Shown here: positions 34,034 to 40,871 of the stretch, piece by piece
Layout: every line of letters begins with the position of its first letter
Position numbering within the stretch: the stretch's first letter is position 1
Source of the DNA: Methylobacterium sp.
Lineage (GTDB): Bacteria > Pseudomonadota > Alphaproteobacteria > Rhizobiales > Beijerinckiaceae
Assembly: GCA_013823325.1 (NCBI GenBank)
Contig: PNLY01000049.1
Location: forward strand, 1-40,871
DNA length: 40,871 nt
Reading direction: 5' to 3'
The notes under the pieces: generated by a model
The model's input: only the letters and a program-made list of their open reading frames with translations
What the model was told of the DNA's origin: nothing
Databases searched by the model: none
Translations under genes and position numbers: made by a program

Positions 34034-34169
34034 TTCCGGGGCTTCGCGCAGCGAAGAGCCCGGAACCCAGAACCGATGGTCTGTCCGAAGGGGCTGTCGA
34101 GTGCCGAGCCTTGACGGCAAGGGACATCGGTTCTGGGTTCCGGGCTCAGGCCTTCGGCCTGCCCCGGAA
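34034..34169. repeat. 136-base composite palindromic element
   Basis: Outer arms TTCCGGGGC (34034-34042) and GCCCCGGAA (34161-34169) are perfect. Next come small hairpins TTCGC-GCA-GCGAA (34043-34055) and AGGCC-TTC-GGCCT (34148-34160), then perfect 22-base arms at 34057-34078 and 34125-34146. A 46-base centre contains a further CCTT/AAGG hairpin. It starts 13 bases beyond the stop of the second transporter's last ATPase gene. The regular architecture suggests a mobile palindromic repeat, perhaps acting as a terminator. Confidence 0.88.
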
Positions 34170-34182
34170 TGACGGTGGGATG

Positions 34183-34938
34183 CTACCCCGCCCGCCGGAA
34201 GCCCTCGCTCGCCGTCAGCAATTGCTGGGCATAGGCCGTCTGCGGGGCGCGGGCGGCGAGCGTCGCCGCCGTCATCTCCTCGACGCCGCGGCCGAACTGC
34301 ATGACCAGCAGCCGCTCGCACATATGGCCGACCACGGCGAGGTCGTGGCTGACCAGGATATAGGTCAGCTTGCGCTCGTGGCGCAGCGCCTGCAGCAGGT
34401 TCAGCACCTCGGCCTGGATCGAGACGTCGAGCGCCGAGGTCGGTTCGTCCAACAGCAGGATCGTCGGCTCCAGCACCAGCGCGCGGGCGATGGCGACGCG
34501 CTGGCGCTGGCCGCCGGAGAGCTGGTGCGGATAGCGGAAGCGGAAGGAGGTCGGCAGTCCGACATCCTGCATGGCGCGGCTGATCTTCGCCTCAGCGTCG
34601 CGGATGCCGTGGATGGCGAGTGGCTCGGCCAGGGTGTCGTCGACGGTCTTCTTCGGGTGCAGCGAGCCATAAGGGTCCTGGAAGACCATCTGGACGGCGC
34701 GGTAGAAGGCCTTGTCGCGGATCTTGGGCTGGCGCTTGCCGAGGATGTCGACCTCGCCGCTCCAGTCGCGGTTGAGGCCGGCGAGGACGCGCAGCACGGT
34801 CGACTTGCCCGAGCCGGATTCACCGACGATGCCGTAACTCTCGCCCGGCTCGACCGCGAAGGAGAGATCCTTCACGACATGCGAGTCGCCGAAGGAGACG
34901 TTGAGCTTGTCGACGTTGATCGCGGAGTTCGTGCTCAT
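34183..34938 (-). CDS. Peptide ABC transporter ATPase (DppF type), system 2
   Basis: A 251-residue ATPase with Walker A GESGSGKST, signature QLSGGQRQRVAIARAL, Walker B ILLLDEPTSALD and switch His in LVSHDLAVV. It is short and lacks the Cys-containing oligopeptide C-terminal domain seen in system 1, ending soon after TAYAQQLLTAS, which is common for single-domain members. The start at 34938 overlaps the previous stop (ATGA), and an in-frame ATG at 34947 is possible. It is the last gene of a five-gene leftward operon. Confidence 0.92.
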   Translation of the reverse strand: MSTNSAINVDKLNVSFGDSHVVKDLSFAVEPGESYGIVGESGSGKSTVLRVLAGLNRDWSGEVDILGKRQPKIRDKAFYRAVQMVFQDPYGSLHPKKTVDDTLAEPLAIHGIRDAEAKISRAMQDVGLPTSFRFRYPHQLSGGQRQRVAIARALVLEPTILLLDEPTSALDVSIQAEVLNLLQALRHERKLTYILVSHDLAVVGHMCERLLVMQFGRGVEEMTAATLAARAPQTAYAQQLLTASEGFRRAG

Positions 34939-35774
34939 GCCAGCCATGCCGGGTCGCGGTTGAGGGTGGCGAGCTTCTCGCGTGGATGGTCGAGATCGGG
35001 CAGGCAGCCGAGCAGGCCGCGCGTATAGGGATGCTGGGCCCGGTCGAGCTCGCCGGCCGGCAGCGTCTCCATCGCCTTGCCGCCATACATGACGATGACC
35101 CGGTCGCAGAACGACTTCACCAGATGCAGATCATGGCTGATGAAGATCAGCCCCATGCCGCGGATGGTGACGAGGTCGTCGAGGATCTTCAGCACCTGCA
35201 ACTGCACGGTGACGTCGAGCGCCGAGGTCGGCTCGTCGGCGATCAGAATCTCCGGCTCGGCGATCAGCATCATCGCGATCATCACGCGCTGGCCCATGCC
35301 GCCGGAGACCTCGTGCGGATAGAGATCGTAGACGCGGCCGGGCTCGCGGATCTGCACGGCCTCGAGCATCGAGAGGCTGCGCTCCTTGGCCTCGCGGGCG
35401 CTCGCCTTGTGGTGGACGCGATAGGCCTCGGCGATCTGGTCGCCGACGGTCTGGACCGGGTTCAGCGAGAACTTGGGATCCTGCATCACCATGGAGATAT
35501 GGCGGCCGCGCAATTTGCGGCGGCTCGCCTTGTCCATGGTCGTCAGGTCCTTGCCGCGGAACTCCATCCGCTTCGCCGTGACAACGCCGGGGTGCGGGAT
35601 CAGGTCGAGGATGGCGCGGCCGGTCATCGACTTGCCGGAGCCGGATTCGCCGACGATGCCGAGCCTTTCGCGGCCAAGCGTGAAGGAGAGGCCGCGCACG
35701 GCATTCACGATGCCGGTCGGGGTGTGGAAGTCGACGCGCAGGTCGTCGAGCGTCAGCAGAGGTGCGTCAGCCAT
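34935..35774 (-). CDS. Peptide ABC transporter ATPase (DppD type), system 2
   Basis: A 279-residue ATPase with Walker A GESGSGKSMTG, signature EVSGGMGQRVMIAMML, Walker B ILIADEPTSALD and switch His in FISHDLHLV. The signature carries GMGQR where GMRQR or GQRQR is usual, a small deviation that is probably tolerated. The C-terminus keeps HPYTRGLLGCLPDLD but not the full Cys tail. ATG at 35774 has a GAGGTGAG site 5 bases upstream. It pairs with the shorter ATPase that overlaps it. Confidence 0.92.
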   Translation of the reverse strand: MADAPLLTLDDLRVDFHTPTGIVNAVRGLSFTLGRERLGIVGESGSGKSMTGRAILDLIPHPGVVTAKRMEFRGKDLTTMDKASRRKLRGRHISMVMQDPKFSLNPVQTVGDQIAEAYRVHHKASAREAKERSLSMLEAVQIREPGRVYDLYPHEVSGGMGQRVMIAMMLIAEPEILIADEPTSALDVTVQLQVLKILDDLVTIRGMGLIFISHDLHLVKSFCDRVIVMYGGKAMETLPAGELDRAQHPYTRGLLGCLPDLDHPREKLATLNRDPAWLA

Positions 35775-35779
35775 GGTGC

Positions 35780-36691
35780 TCACCTCGCATCCAGCACATC
35801 GCGCAGCCCGTCGCCGAGCAGGTTGAAGCCGAGCGCGACCACGCAGATGGCGATGCCCGGGAAGGTCGCGACCCACCACTGGTCGAAGATCTGCTCGCGG
35901 CCGGTCGAGATCATCGCGCCCCATTCCGGGATCGGCGGCTGGGCGCCGAGGCCGAGGAAGCCGAGACCGGCAGCGATGATGATGATGCCGGCCATGTCGT
36001 AGGTGGTGCGCACGATCAGCGAGGGCACGCACATCGGCACGACATGCTTCAGCACGATCCGCATCTGGCTGGCGCCCTGCAGGCGCATCGCCGAGATGTA
36101 GTCGGCATTGCGGATGATCATCGTCTCGGCGCGGGCGACGCGCGCATAAGGCGGCCAGGCGGTGAAGGCGATGGCGATGACGGCGTTCTCCAGGCCCGGC
36201 CCGAGCGCGGCGACGAAAGCGAGCGCCAGCACGAGGCGCGGGAAGGCGAGGAAGACGTCGGTGATGCGCATCAAGACGGTGTCGACCCAGCCGCCGAAAT
36301 AGCCGGCGGCACAGCCGATCAGCAGGCCGAGCGGCCCGACCGTGATGACCACGAGCATGACGATCACAAGCGTGACGCGGGTGCCGTAGACCACGCGGCT
36401 GAAGATGTCGCGGCCGAGCGCGTCGGTGCCGAACCAGTGCTTGGCCGAGGGCGCCAGCAGGCGCTGGTCGAGCGCCTGCGCCAACGGATCGTGCTGCGCT
36501 ATCAGCGGCGCGAAGGCTGCGAGCAGCAGCAGCGCCAGCACGATCACCAGGCCGACCACGGCAGCCGGGTTCTTCCTGAAGGCGAGCCATTGCCGGTAGA
36601 GCTGGCCGAGCTTGGCCTGCCGGCGCGATTCCGGCGAGGTCGTGGTCAGCCAGGCGTGCCAGGTGACGGAGGTGGCGGTTTGATCGGTCAT
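35780..36691 (-). CDS. Peptide ABC transporter permease (DppC type), system 2
   Basis: A 303-residue permease. After a 45-residue cytoplasmic leader comes helix 1 (VVGLVIVLALLLLAAFAPLI), the family segment HWFGTDALGRDIFSRVVYG, and five more helices with the coupling loop GLGFLGLGAQPPIPEWG. ATG at 36691 has GAGG 6 bases upstream. It is separated from the partner permease by 11 bases. Confidence 0.92.
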   Translation of the reverse strand: MTDQTATSVTWHAWLTTTSPESRRQAKLGQLYRQWLAFRKNPAAVVGLVIVLALLLLAAFAPLIAQHDPLAQALDQRLLAPSAKHWFGTDALGRDIFSRVVYGTRVTLVIVMLVVITVGPLGLLIGCAAGYFGGWVDTVLMRITDVFLAFPRLVLALAFVAALGPGLENAVIAIAFTAWPPYARVARAETMIIRNADYISAMRLQGASQMRIVLKHVVPMCVPSLIVRTTYDMAGIIIIAAGLGFLGLGAQPPIPEWGAMISTGREQIFDQWWVATFPGIAICVVALGFNLLGDGLRDVLDAR

Positions 36692-36702
36692 GGCCAGCCT
36701 CC

Positions 36703-37770
36703 TCAGCGCGCCCGCGGGTCGGCCAGCCGGCCGAGGATGTCGGAGAACAGGTTGACCGCGATGAAGACGGCGCCGACCACCAGCGTGCCGCCGAGCACCG
36801 CGTTCATGTCGGCGTTGAGCAGCGCATTGGTGATATAGCGGCCGAGGCCCGGCCAGGCGAAGATCGTCTCGGTCAGCACCGAGCCTTCGAGCAGATGCAT
36901 GTAGGAGAGCGCGATCACGGTGACCAAGGGCACGAAGGCGTTGCCGAGCGCATGGCCGCAGACGACACGCCATTCCGAGAGGCCCTTCACCCTGGCCGCA
37001 ACGACATATTGCTGCTGCAGCTCGGTGATCATGAAGCTGCGGGTCATCCGGCTGATATAGGCGACCGAGAGCAGGCCGAGCACGGAGGCCGGCAGGATCA
37101 GGTGCCAGAAGGCATCCACCACCGCCTCCCATTCGCCCTGCATGGCGGCATCGAGCATGACGAGGCCGGTCACCGGCGTGACGAAGTCCTGATAGGCGAC
37201 CGAGAGGCGACCGGGCCCTGCGACCCAGCCGAGCTTGGCGTAGAACAGCAGGAGCCCCATCAGGCCGAGCCAGAACACCGGGATCGAATAGCCGATCAGG
37301 CCGATGACGCGAGCGATCTGGTCGATCCAGCGGCCCTGGTTGACCGCAGCTAGGATGCCGAGCGGGACGCCAAGCGCCACGCCGATCAGCGTACCGAGCG
37401 TCGCCAGCTCCAGTGTTGCCGGGAAGACCGTCTTGATGTCTTCGGTCACCTTCTGGGCGGTCAGCACGGAAGTGCCGAGATCGCCGGTGAAGACCTTGCC
37501 GATATAGGTGGCGAATTGCTGCCAGTACGGCTTGTCGAGGCCGAGGGCGAGGCGCGCCTTGTCGTAGACATCGGCCGGAGCGCGGTCGCCGACCACGGCG
37601 AGCACCGGGTCGATCGGCATGACCCGGGCGATCAGGAAGGTGACCAGCAGCAGGCCGAAAATGGTGATCGCGACCGTGGTCAGCTCGCGGCCGAGGATCT
37701 TGGCCCAGCGGGCGGCGCGGCTCTTGGCGCGCGGCGGGGCGGGGGGAGTCGGTGCGCTGATGGCGACCAT
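36703..37770 (-). CDS. Peptide ABC transporter permease (DppB type), system 2
   Basis: A 355-residue permease, slightly long owing to a Pro/Ala/Arg-rich leader (about 1-30) before helix 1 (VAITIFGLLLVTFLIARVMP). The long periplasmic loop has ALGLDKPYWQQFATYIGKV, and the coupling segment is YMHLLEGSVLTETIFAWPGL. Six helices are visible. ATG at 37770 has GGAG 6 bases upstream. The gap to the binding-protein gene holds a hairpin. Confidence 0.92.
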   Translation of the reverse strand: MVAISAPTPPAPPRAKSRAARWAKILGRELTTVAITIFGLLLVTFLIARVMPIDPVLAVVGDRAPADVYDKARLALGLDKPYWQQFATYIGKVFTGDLGTSVLTAQKVTEDIKTVFPATLELATLGTLIGVALGVPLGILAAVNQGRWIDQIARVIGLIGYSIPVFWLGLMGLLLFYAKLGWVAGPGRLSVAYQDFVTPVTGLVMLDAAMQGEWEAVVDAFWHLILPASVLGLLSVAYISRMTRSFMITELQQQYVVAARVKGLSEWRVVCGHALGNAFVPLVTVIALSYMHLLEGSVLTETIFAWPGLGRYITNALLNADMNAVLGGTLVVGAVFIAVNLFSDILGRLADPRAR

Positions 37771-37832
37771 CGTCGGCTCCGTCCTTTCTTGTTCTTGGGG
37801 GCAACGCCCGCCCGCACGGGACGGCAAAGCAA

Positions 37833-37869
37833 GAACCCGCCGCAGCCTGGTGGGGGCTACGACGGGTTC
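37833..37869 (-). terminator. Intercistronic hairpin after the binding-protein gene, system 2
   Basis: GAACCCG (37833-37839) pairs with CGGGTTC (37863-37869), with inner AGCC (37844-37847) and GGCT (37855-37858). It lies 15-50 bases past the binding-protein stop on the minus strand, the same place as the hairpin in system 1 but with unrelated sequence. It probably protects or attenuates the message so that the binding protein is made in excess. Confidence 0.6.
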
Positions 37870-37883
37870 CTCTGGCGGATGCC

Positions 37884-39473
37884 TCAGTTCTTGGTGATCG
37901 GAGCGTAGAAATTGGTGTCGGAGCTCGGTCCGATCACCCAGTTGGCGACGCCCTTGCGCTGCGCCGAGACTTCGATCTGCTGGAACATGATGACGAAGGG
38001 CGAGACCTTCTGGTGGTCGCGCTGCAGAGTGCCGTAGACGGCGGCGCGCTTGCTCGCGTCGCTTTCGAGGACATTGGCCTGGGTGATCTTGGTCATCTCC
38101 GGGATGTCCCAGGCATTGCGCCAGGCCAGCGTCTTCGACTTGGCGTCCTCGCCATTATCCTCGTTGATGGCGAAGGTCTCGGCATTGGTGTGCGGGTCGA
38201 GATAATCCGGACCCCACTGGCCGATATAGATGTCGTGAGTGCGGGCACGGTACTTGGTCAGGGTCTGCTTGCCGTCGCCCGGCAGGATCTCGAGCTTGAT
38301 CCCAGCCTGGGCCCAGGTCGACTGGATCGCCTGGGCGATATCGGTGATCGGGTTGACCGAGCGGGTGTCCATGGTGACGGTGAAGCCGTTCGGCAGGCCG
38401 GCCTTGGCGAGCAATTCCTTGGCCTTGGCGACATCGAGCTTGTAGGGCCTGTCGTCGATGGCGCCGAGGAAGCCCTTGGGCAGGAAGGACTCGTGGCCCT
38501 TATAGGTGCCCTCGACGATGTTCTTCTCGATCGCGTCGTAGTCGACCAGCCATTTCAGGGCTTCGCGCACCTCGGGCTTGGCGAGGTTCGGGTTCTTCTG
38601 GTTCAGGCCGAGATAGAGGATGTAGCCCTTGTCGCCCTGAATGATGTTGATGTTGGCGTTGCTCTTGACCGCGGCAAGCTGGTCCTTGGAGAGGTTGCGG
38701 GCGATATCGATGTCGCCCTTCTCCAGCAGCAGGCGCTGCGAGGCCGGCTCGGCGACATGGCGCACGATGATGCGCTTGGTCTTCGGCGCGCCCTTGTACC
38801 AGCCCTCATTGGCGTCGAGCGCATATTGCTCGTTCGGACGGTAGGCGCGGACCTTGTAGGCGCCGGAGCCGGCCGAGGCGAGCTTCAGCCAGCCATTGCC
38901 CCAGTCGCCGTCCTTCTCATTGGCCTTGACCAGCTTGGAGTCGACGATCGAGGCGACGCCCGAGGTCAGGCAGTTCAGGAAAAAGCTCGGTGCGAACGGC
39001 TTCGAGACAGTGATGACGACGGTGTTGTCATCGGCCGCCTTGACCTTGTCGAGCACGGTGTCCTTGTTCAGGCCGAACTGCGTGAGGATGAAGCCCGGCG
39101 ACTTGTTGAGCGTCACCGCGCGCTGGAAAGAATAGACCACGTCGGCGGCGGTGAGCGGGTTGCCGGAGTGGAACTTGACGCCCGGCCGAAGCTTGAAGGT
39201 GTAGGTCAGGTTGTCGGGGCTGACGGTCCAGCTCTCGGCGAGCTCACCCACCAGCGCATTGTTGTTCTTGAGATCGACGCCGATCAGCTTGTCATAGAGA
39301 TTGGTGACGACCTCGACGCCTGAGAACTCGAAGGCCTCGGCGGGATCGAGCGTGATGATGTCGTCGATCTGCTTGGCCATGACGATGGTGTCTTTGGGCG
39401 TCTGGGCCAAAGCGGCGCTCGCCAGCAGGGCGGCGAAGGCGGAAGCCGCCATCAGTTTCGCTACGTGACGCAT
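37884..39473 (-). CDS. Peptide ABC transporter substrate-binding protein, system 2
   Basis: A 529-residue SBP_bac_5 periplasmic protein. A signal peptide (about 1-23, cleaved near ALA-QT) precedes DTIVMAKQIDDIITLDPAEA. ESWTVSPDNLTYTFKLRPG and HSGNPLTAADVVYSFQRAV form the family region. GQWGPDYLDPHTNAETF is a typical ligand-side segment. ATG at 39473 has GGGGA 5 bases upstream. It heads the second transporter operon. The two binding proteins share only the fold, so the two systems are not a recent duplication. Confidence 0.93.
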   Translation of the reverse strand: MRHVAKLMAASAFAALLASAALAQTPKDTIVMAKQIDDIITLDPAEAFEFSGVEVVTNLYDKLIGVDLKNNNALVGELAESWTVSPDNLTYTFKLRPGVKFHSGNPLTAADVVYSFQRAVTLNKSPGFILTQFGLNKDTVLDKVKAADDNTVVITVSKPFAPSFFLNCLTSGVASIVDSKLVKANEKDGDWGNGWLKLASAGSGAYKVRAYRPNEQYALDANEGWYKGAPKTKRIIVRHVAEPASQRLLLEKGDIDIARNLSKDQLAAVKSNANINIIQGDKGYILYLGLNQKNPNLAKPEVREALKWLVDYDAIEKNIVEGTYKGHESFLPKGFLGAIDDRPYKLDVAKAKELLAKAGLPNGFTVTMDTRSVNPITDIAQAIQSTWAQAGIKLEILPGDGKQTLTKYRARTHDIYIGQWGPDYLDPHTNAETFAINEDNGEDAKSKTLAWRNAWDIPEMTKITQANVLESDASKRAAVYGTLQRDHQKVSPFVIMFQQIEVSAQRKGVANWVIGPSSDTNFYAPITKN

Positions 39474-39601
39474 GGAAATCCCCATTGTGTGGTCTGCGGG
39501 CACTCCCGGGCGCCCGTTGGGGCGCACTCTGTGGCCAGATTGTGTTCGATGTCCAGCGGGGGCGAAGCAGAGTTCGAGAGATGGCGCGCAGCATGCACTC
39601 T

Positions 39602-39613
39602 TGTTGCGCAACA
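39602..39613. promoter_or_regulatory. 12-bp perfect palindrome in a divergent intergenic region
   Basis: TGTTGCGCAACA lies about 130 bases upstream of the system 2 binding-protein gene and about 110 bases before the transglutaminase gene. It is a plausible operator half-way between divergent genes. A nearby hairpin (GCCGCTA 39668-39674 with TAGCGGC 39684-39690) lies before the transglutaminase start. No -35/-10 pair was convincing. Confidence 0.35.
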
Positions 39614-39725
39614 GCCTGAATTGCCGGCGCATTCCTGCGCAGGAACGGGCTTGCCCCGCCTGTCCCTGCCGCTATCGTACCGGTAGCGGCCAGCCCGGCC
39701 CGTGGCAAAAACAGGGTCCCCGCTC

Positions 39726-40871
39726 TTGGCCATCATCGCCGCACTGCACCACCTCACCCATTACCGCTACGACCGACCGGTCACGCTCGGCCCGCAGATC
39801 ATCCGGCTGCGCCCGGCGCCGCATTCCCGCTCGGCGGTGAAGAGCTATTCGCTCAAGGTCTCGCCGGCAGAGCATTTCGTGAACTGGCAGCAGGATCCGA
39901 ACGGCAACTGGCTGGCGCGCTATGTCTTTCCGGAGCCGGTGACCGAGTTCCGCATCGAGGTCGATCTCGTCACCGAGCTTTCGATCATCAACCCGTTCGA
40001 CTTCTTCGTCGCCGCCGAGGCCGAGGAATTCCCCTTCGCCTATCCCGAGGAACTGCGCGACGAGCTCGCGCCCTATCTGGTCAAGGAGGAGGCCGGGCCG
40101 CTGCTCGCCGGACTGCTGGCGACGATCCCGCGCGAGAAGACCAATACCGTCAATTTCATCGTCGACCTCAACGCCCGCCTGCAGCAGATGATCGCCTATG
40201 GCATCCGGATGGAGCCGGGCGTGCAGGAGCCCGAGCAGACGCTGGCGATCCAATCCGGCTCCTGCCGCGACAGCTCCTGGCTGCTGGTCCAGATCCTGCG
40301 CCATCTCGGCCTCGCCGCCCGCTTCGTCTCCGGTTACCTGATCCAGATGAAAGCGGACATCGATCCGCTCGAAGGCCCGCGCGGCACCGACAAGGACTTC
40401 ACCGACCTGCACGCCTGGGCCGAGGTCTATATCCCCGGCGCCGGCTGGATCGGGCTCGACCCGACCTCCGGCCTGCTCACCGGCGAGGGTCACCTGCCGC
40501 TGGCGGCGACGCCGCATTACCGCTCGGCCGCGCCGGTCAGCGGCCTGGCGAGCTATGCCGAGACGCAGTTCACCTTCGACATGAGCGTGACGCGCGTCCA
40601 TGAGGTGCCGCGCATCACCCTGCCCTTCTCCGACTCGTCCTGGACCGAGCTCGACGCGCTCGGCGAACAGGTCGAGGCCGATCTCCAGGCGCAGGATGTC
40701 CGGCTGACCATGGGCGGCGAGCCGACCTTCGTCTCGATCGACGACCAGACCGGCGAGGAATGGAACACCGCCGCGGTCGGCCCGACCAAGCGCGAGCGCG
40801 CCGACGTGCTGATCCGGCGCCTGCGCGAGCGCTTCGCGCCGGGCGGCATGCTGCATTACGGCCAGGGCAAA
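39726..40871 (+). CDS. Transglutaminase-like / DUF2126 protein, N-terminal part
   Basis: The first 382 residues are present and the gene runs off the window; whole members are about 1100 residues. The N-terminal domain ([20 protein letters not shown]) is the bacterial transglutaminase-like N-terminal beta sandwich. The papain-like core has Cys180 in [10 protein letters not shown], His229 in [10 protein letters not shown] and Asp245 in WIGLDPTSG, a complete triad. After about residue 290 the DUF2126 region begins ([16 protein letters not shown]). Such proteins are thought to be proteases or peptide cyclisers, and no substrate is known. The start is uncertain: TTG at 39726 fits the family, and GTG at 39702 is an in-frame alternative. 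Confidence 0.86.
   Translation, partial: MAIIAALHHLTHYRYDRPVTLGPQIIRLRPAPHSRSAVKSYSLKVSPAEHFVNWQQDPNGNWLARYVFPEPVTEFRIEVDLVTELSIINPFDFFVAAEAEEFPFAYPEELRDELAPYLVKEEAGPLLAGLLATIPREKTNTVNFIVDLNARLQQMIAYGIRMEPGVQEPEQTLAIQSGSCRDSSWLLVQILRHLGLAARFVSGYLIQMKADIDPLEGPRGTDKDFTDLHAWAEVYIPGAGWIGLDPTSGLLTGEGHLPLAATPHYRSAAPVSGLASYAETQFTFDMSVTRVHEVPRITLPFSDSSWTELDALGEQVEADLQAQDVRLTMGGEPTFVSIDDQTGEEWNTAAVGPTKRERADVLIRRLRERFAPGGMLHYGQGK

Noticed and set aside
35280..35300. Possible inactive ATPase because of GMGQR in the signature motif of system 2
   Set aside because: The core SGG and all other nucleotide-binding motifs are intact; a single substitution at that place does not show loss of function.

Overview
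The window is GC-rich alphaproteobacterial DNA, most likely Hyphomicrobiales (Rhizobiales) and probably Bosea or a close relative. This is judged from gene content and style: a PodJ-like protein, a TauE/TIGR02186 pair, DUF2239 beside a GIY-YIG protein, a long-form PurC, and palindromic intergenic repeats. It looks like chromosomal housekeeping and accessory metabolism. I see no phage, transposase, CRISPR array, rRNA or tRNA.

Layout. 1-4840 (minus) is a beta-oxidation operon: acyl-CoA dehydrogenase, thiolase, and an enoyl-CoA hydratase/3-hydroxyacyl-CoA dehydrogenase cut by the window edge. A MerR regulator lies upstream with its own terminator, and a 24-bp near-palindrome sits on the operon promoter. 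5195-8626 (plus) encodes a 1143-residue PodJ-like coiled-coil, membrane and Sel1-repeat protein. 8861-15820 holds TauE plus a TIGR02186 membrane protein, mobB-moeA, a TusA-like protein, ApbC/Mrp, a VOC protein, an SRPBCC protein behind a possible LexA box, and mobA preceded by two tiny coupled reading frames that look like the remains of a deleted gene. 16002-17556 has an O-antigen-ligase-like membrane protein and a small orphan gene.

17564-24573 (minus) is a complete peptide ABC transporter (binding protein, two permeases, two ATPases) downstream of an ArgE-like deacylase. 24725-30006 has a threonine-dehydratase-like PLP enzyme, a secreted Gly/Tyr-rich protein, purC, and a coupled M20 amidohydrolase/FAD oxidoreductase pair. 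30007-31005 is a divergent GIY-YIG/DUF2239 pair with a shared palindromic promoter region. 31002-33866 (minus) is zwf-pgl-eda, the Entner-Doudoroff entry steps without edd. 34183-39473 (minus) is a second complete peptide ABC transporter. 39726 to the end (plus) is the N-terminal part of a large transglutaminase/DUF2126 protein.

Themes: import and breakdown of peptides or acyl-amino acids (two importers, two M20 hydrolases), acyl-CoA and sugar-acid catabolism, and molybdenum cofactor and sulfur handling. Five dispersed palindromic elements lie between genes. The least explained parts are the DUF2239/GIY-YIG locus with its operator, the gene remnant before mobA, and the palindromic repeat family with compensated arms.
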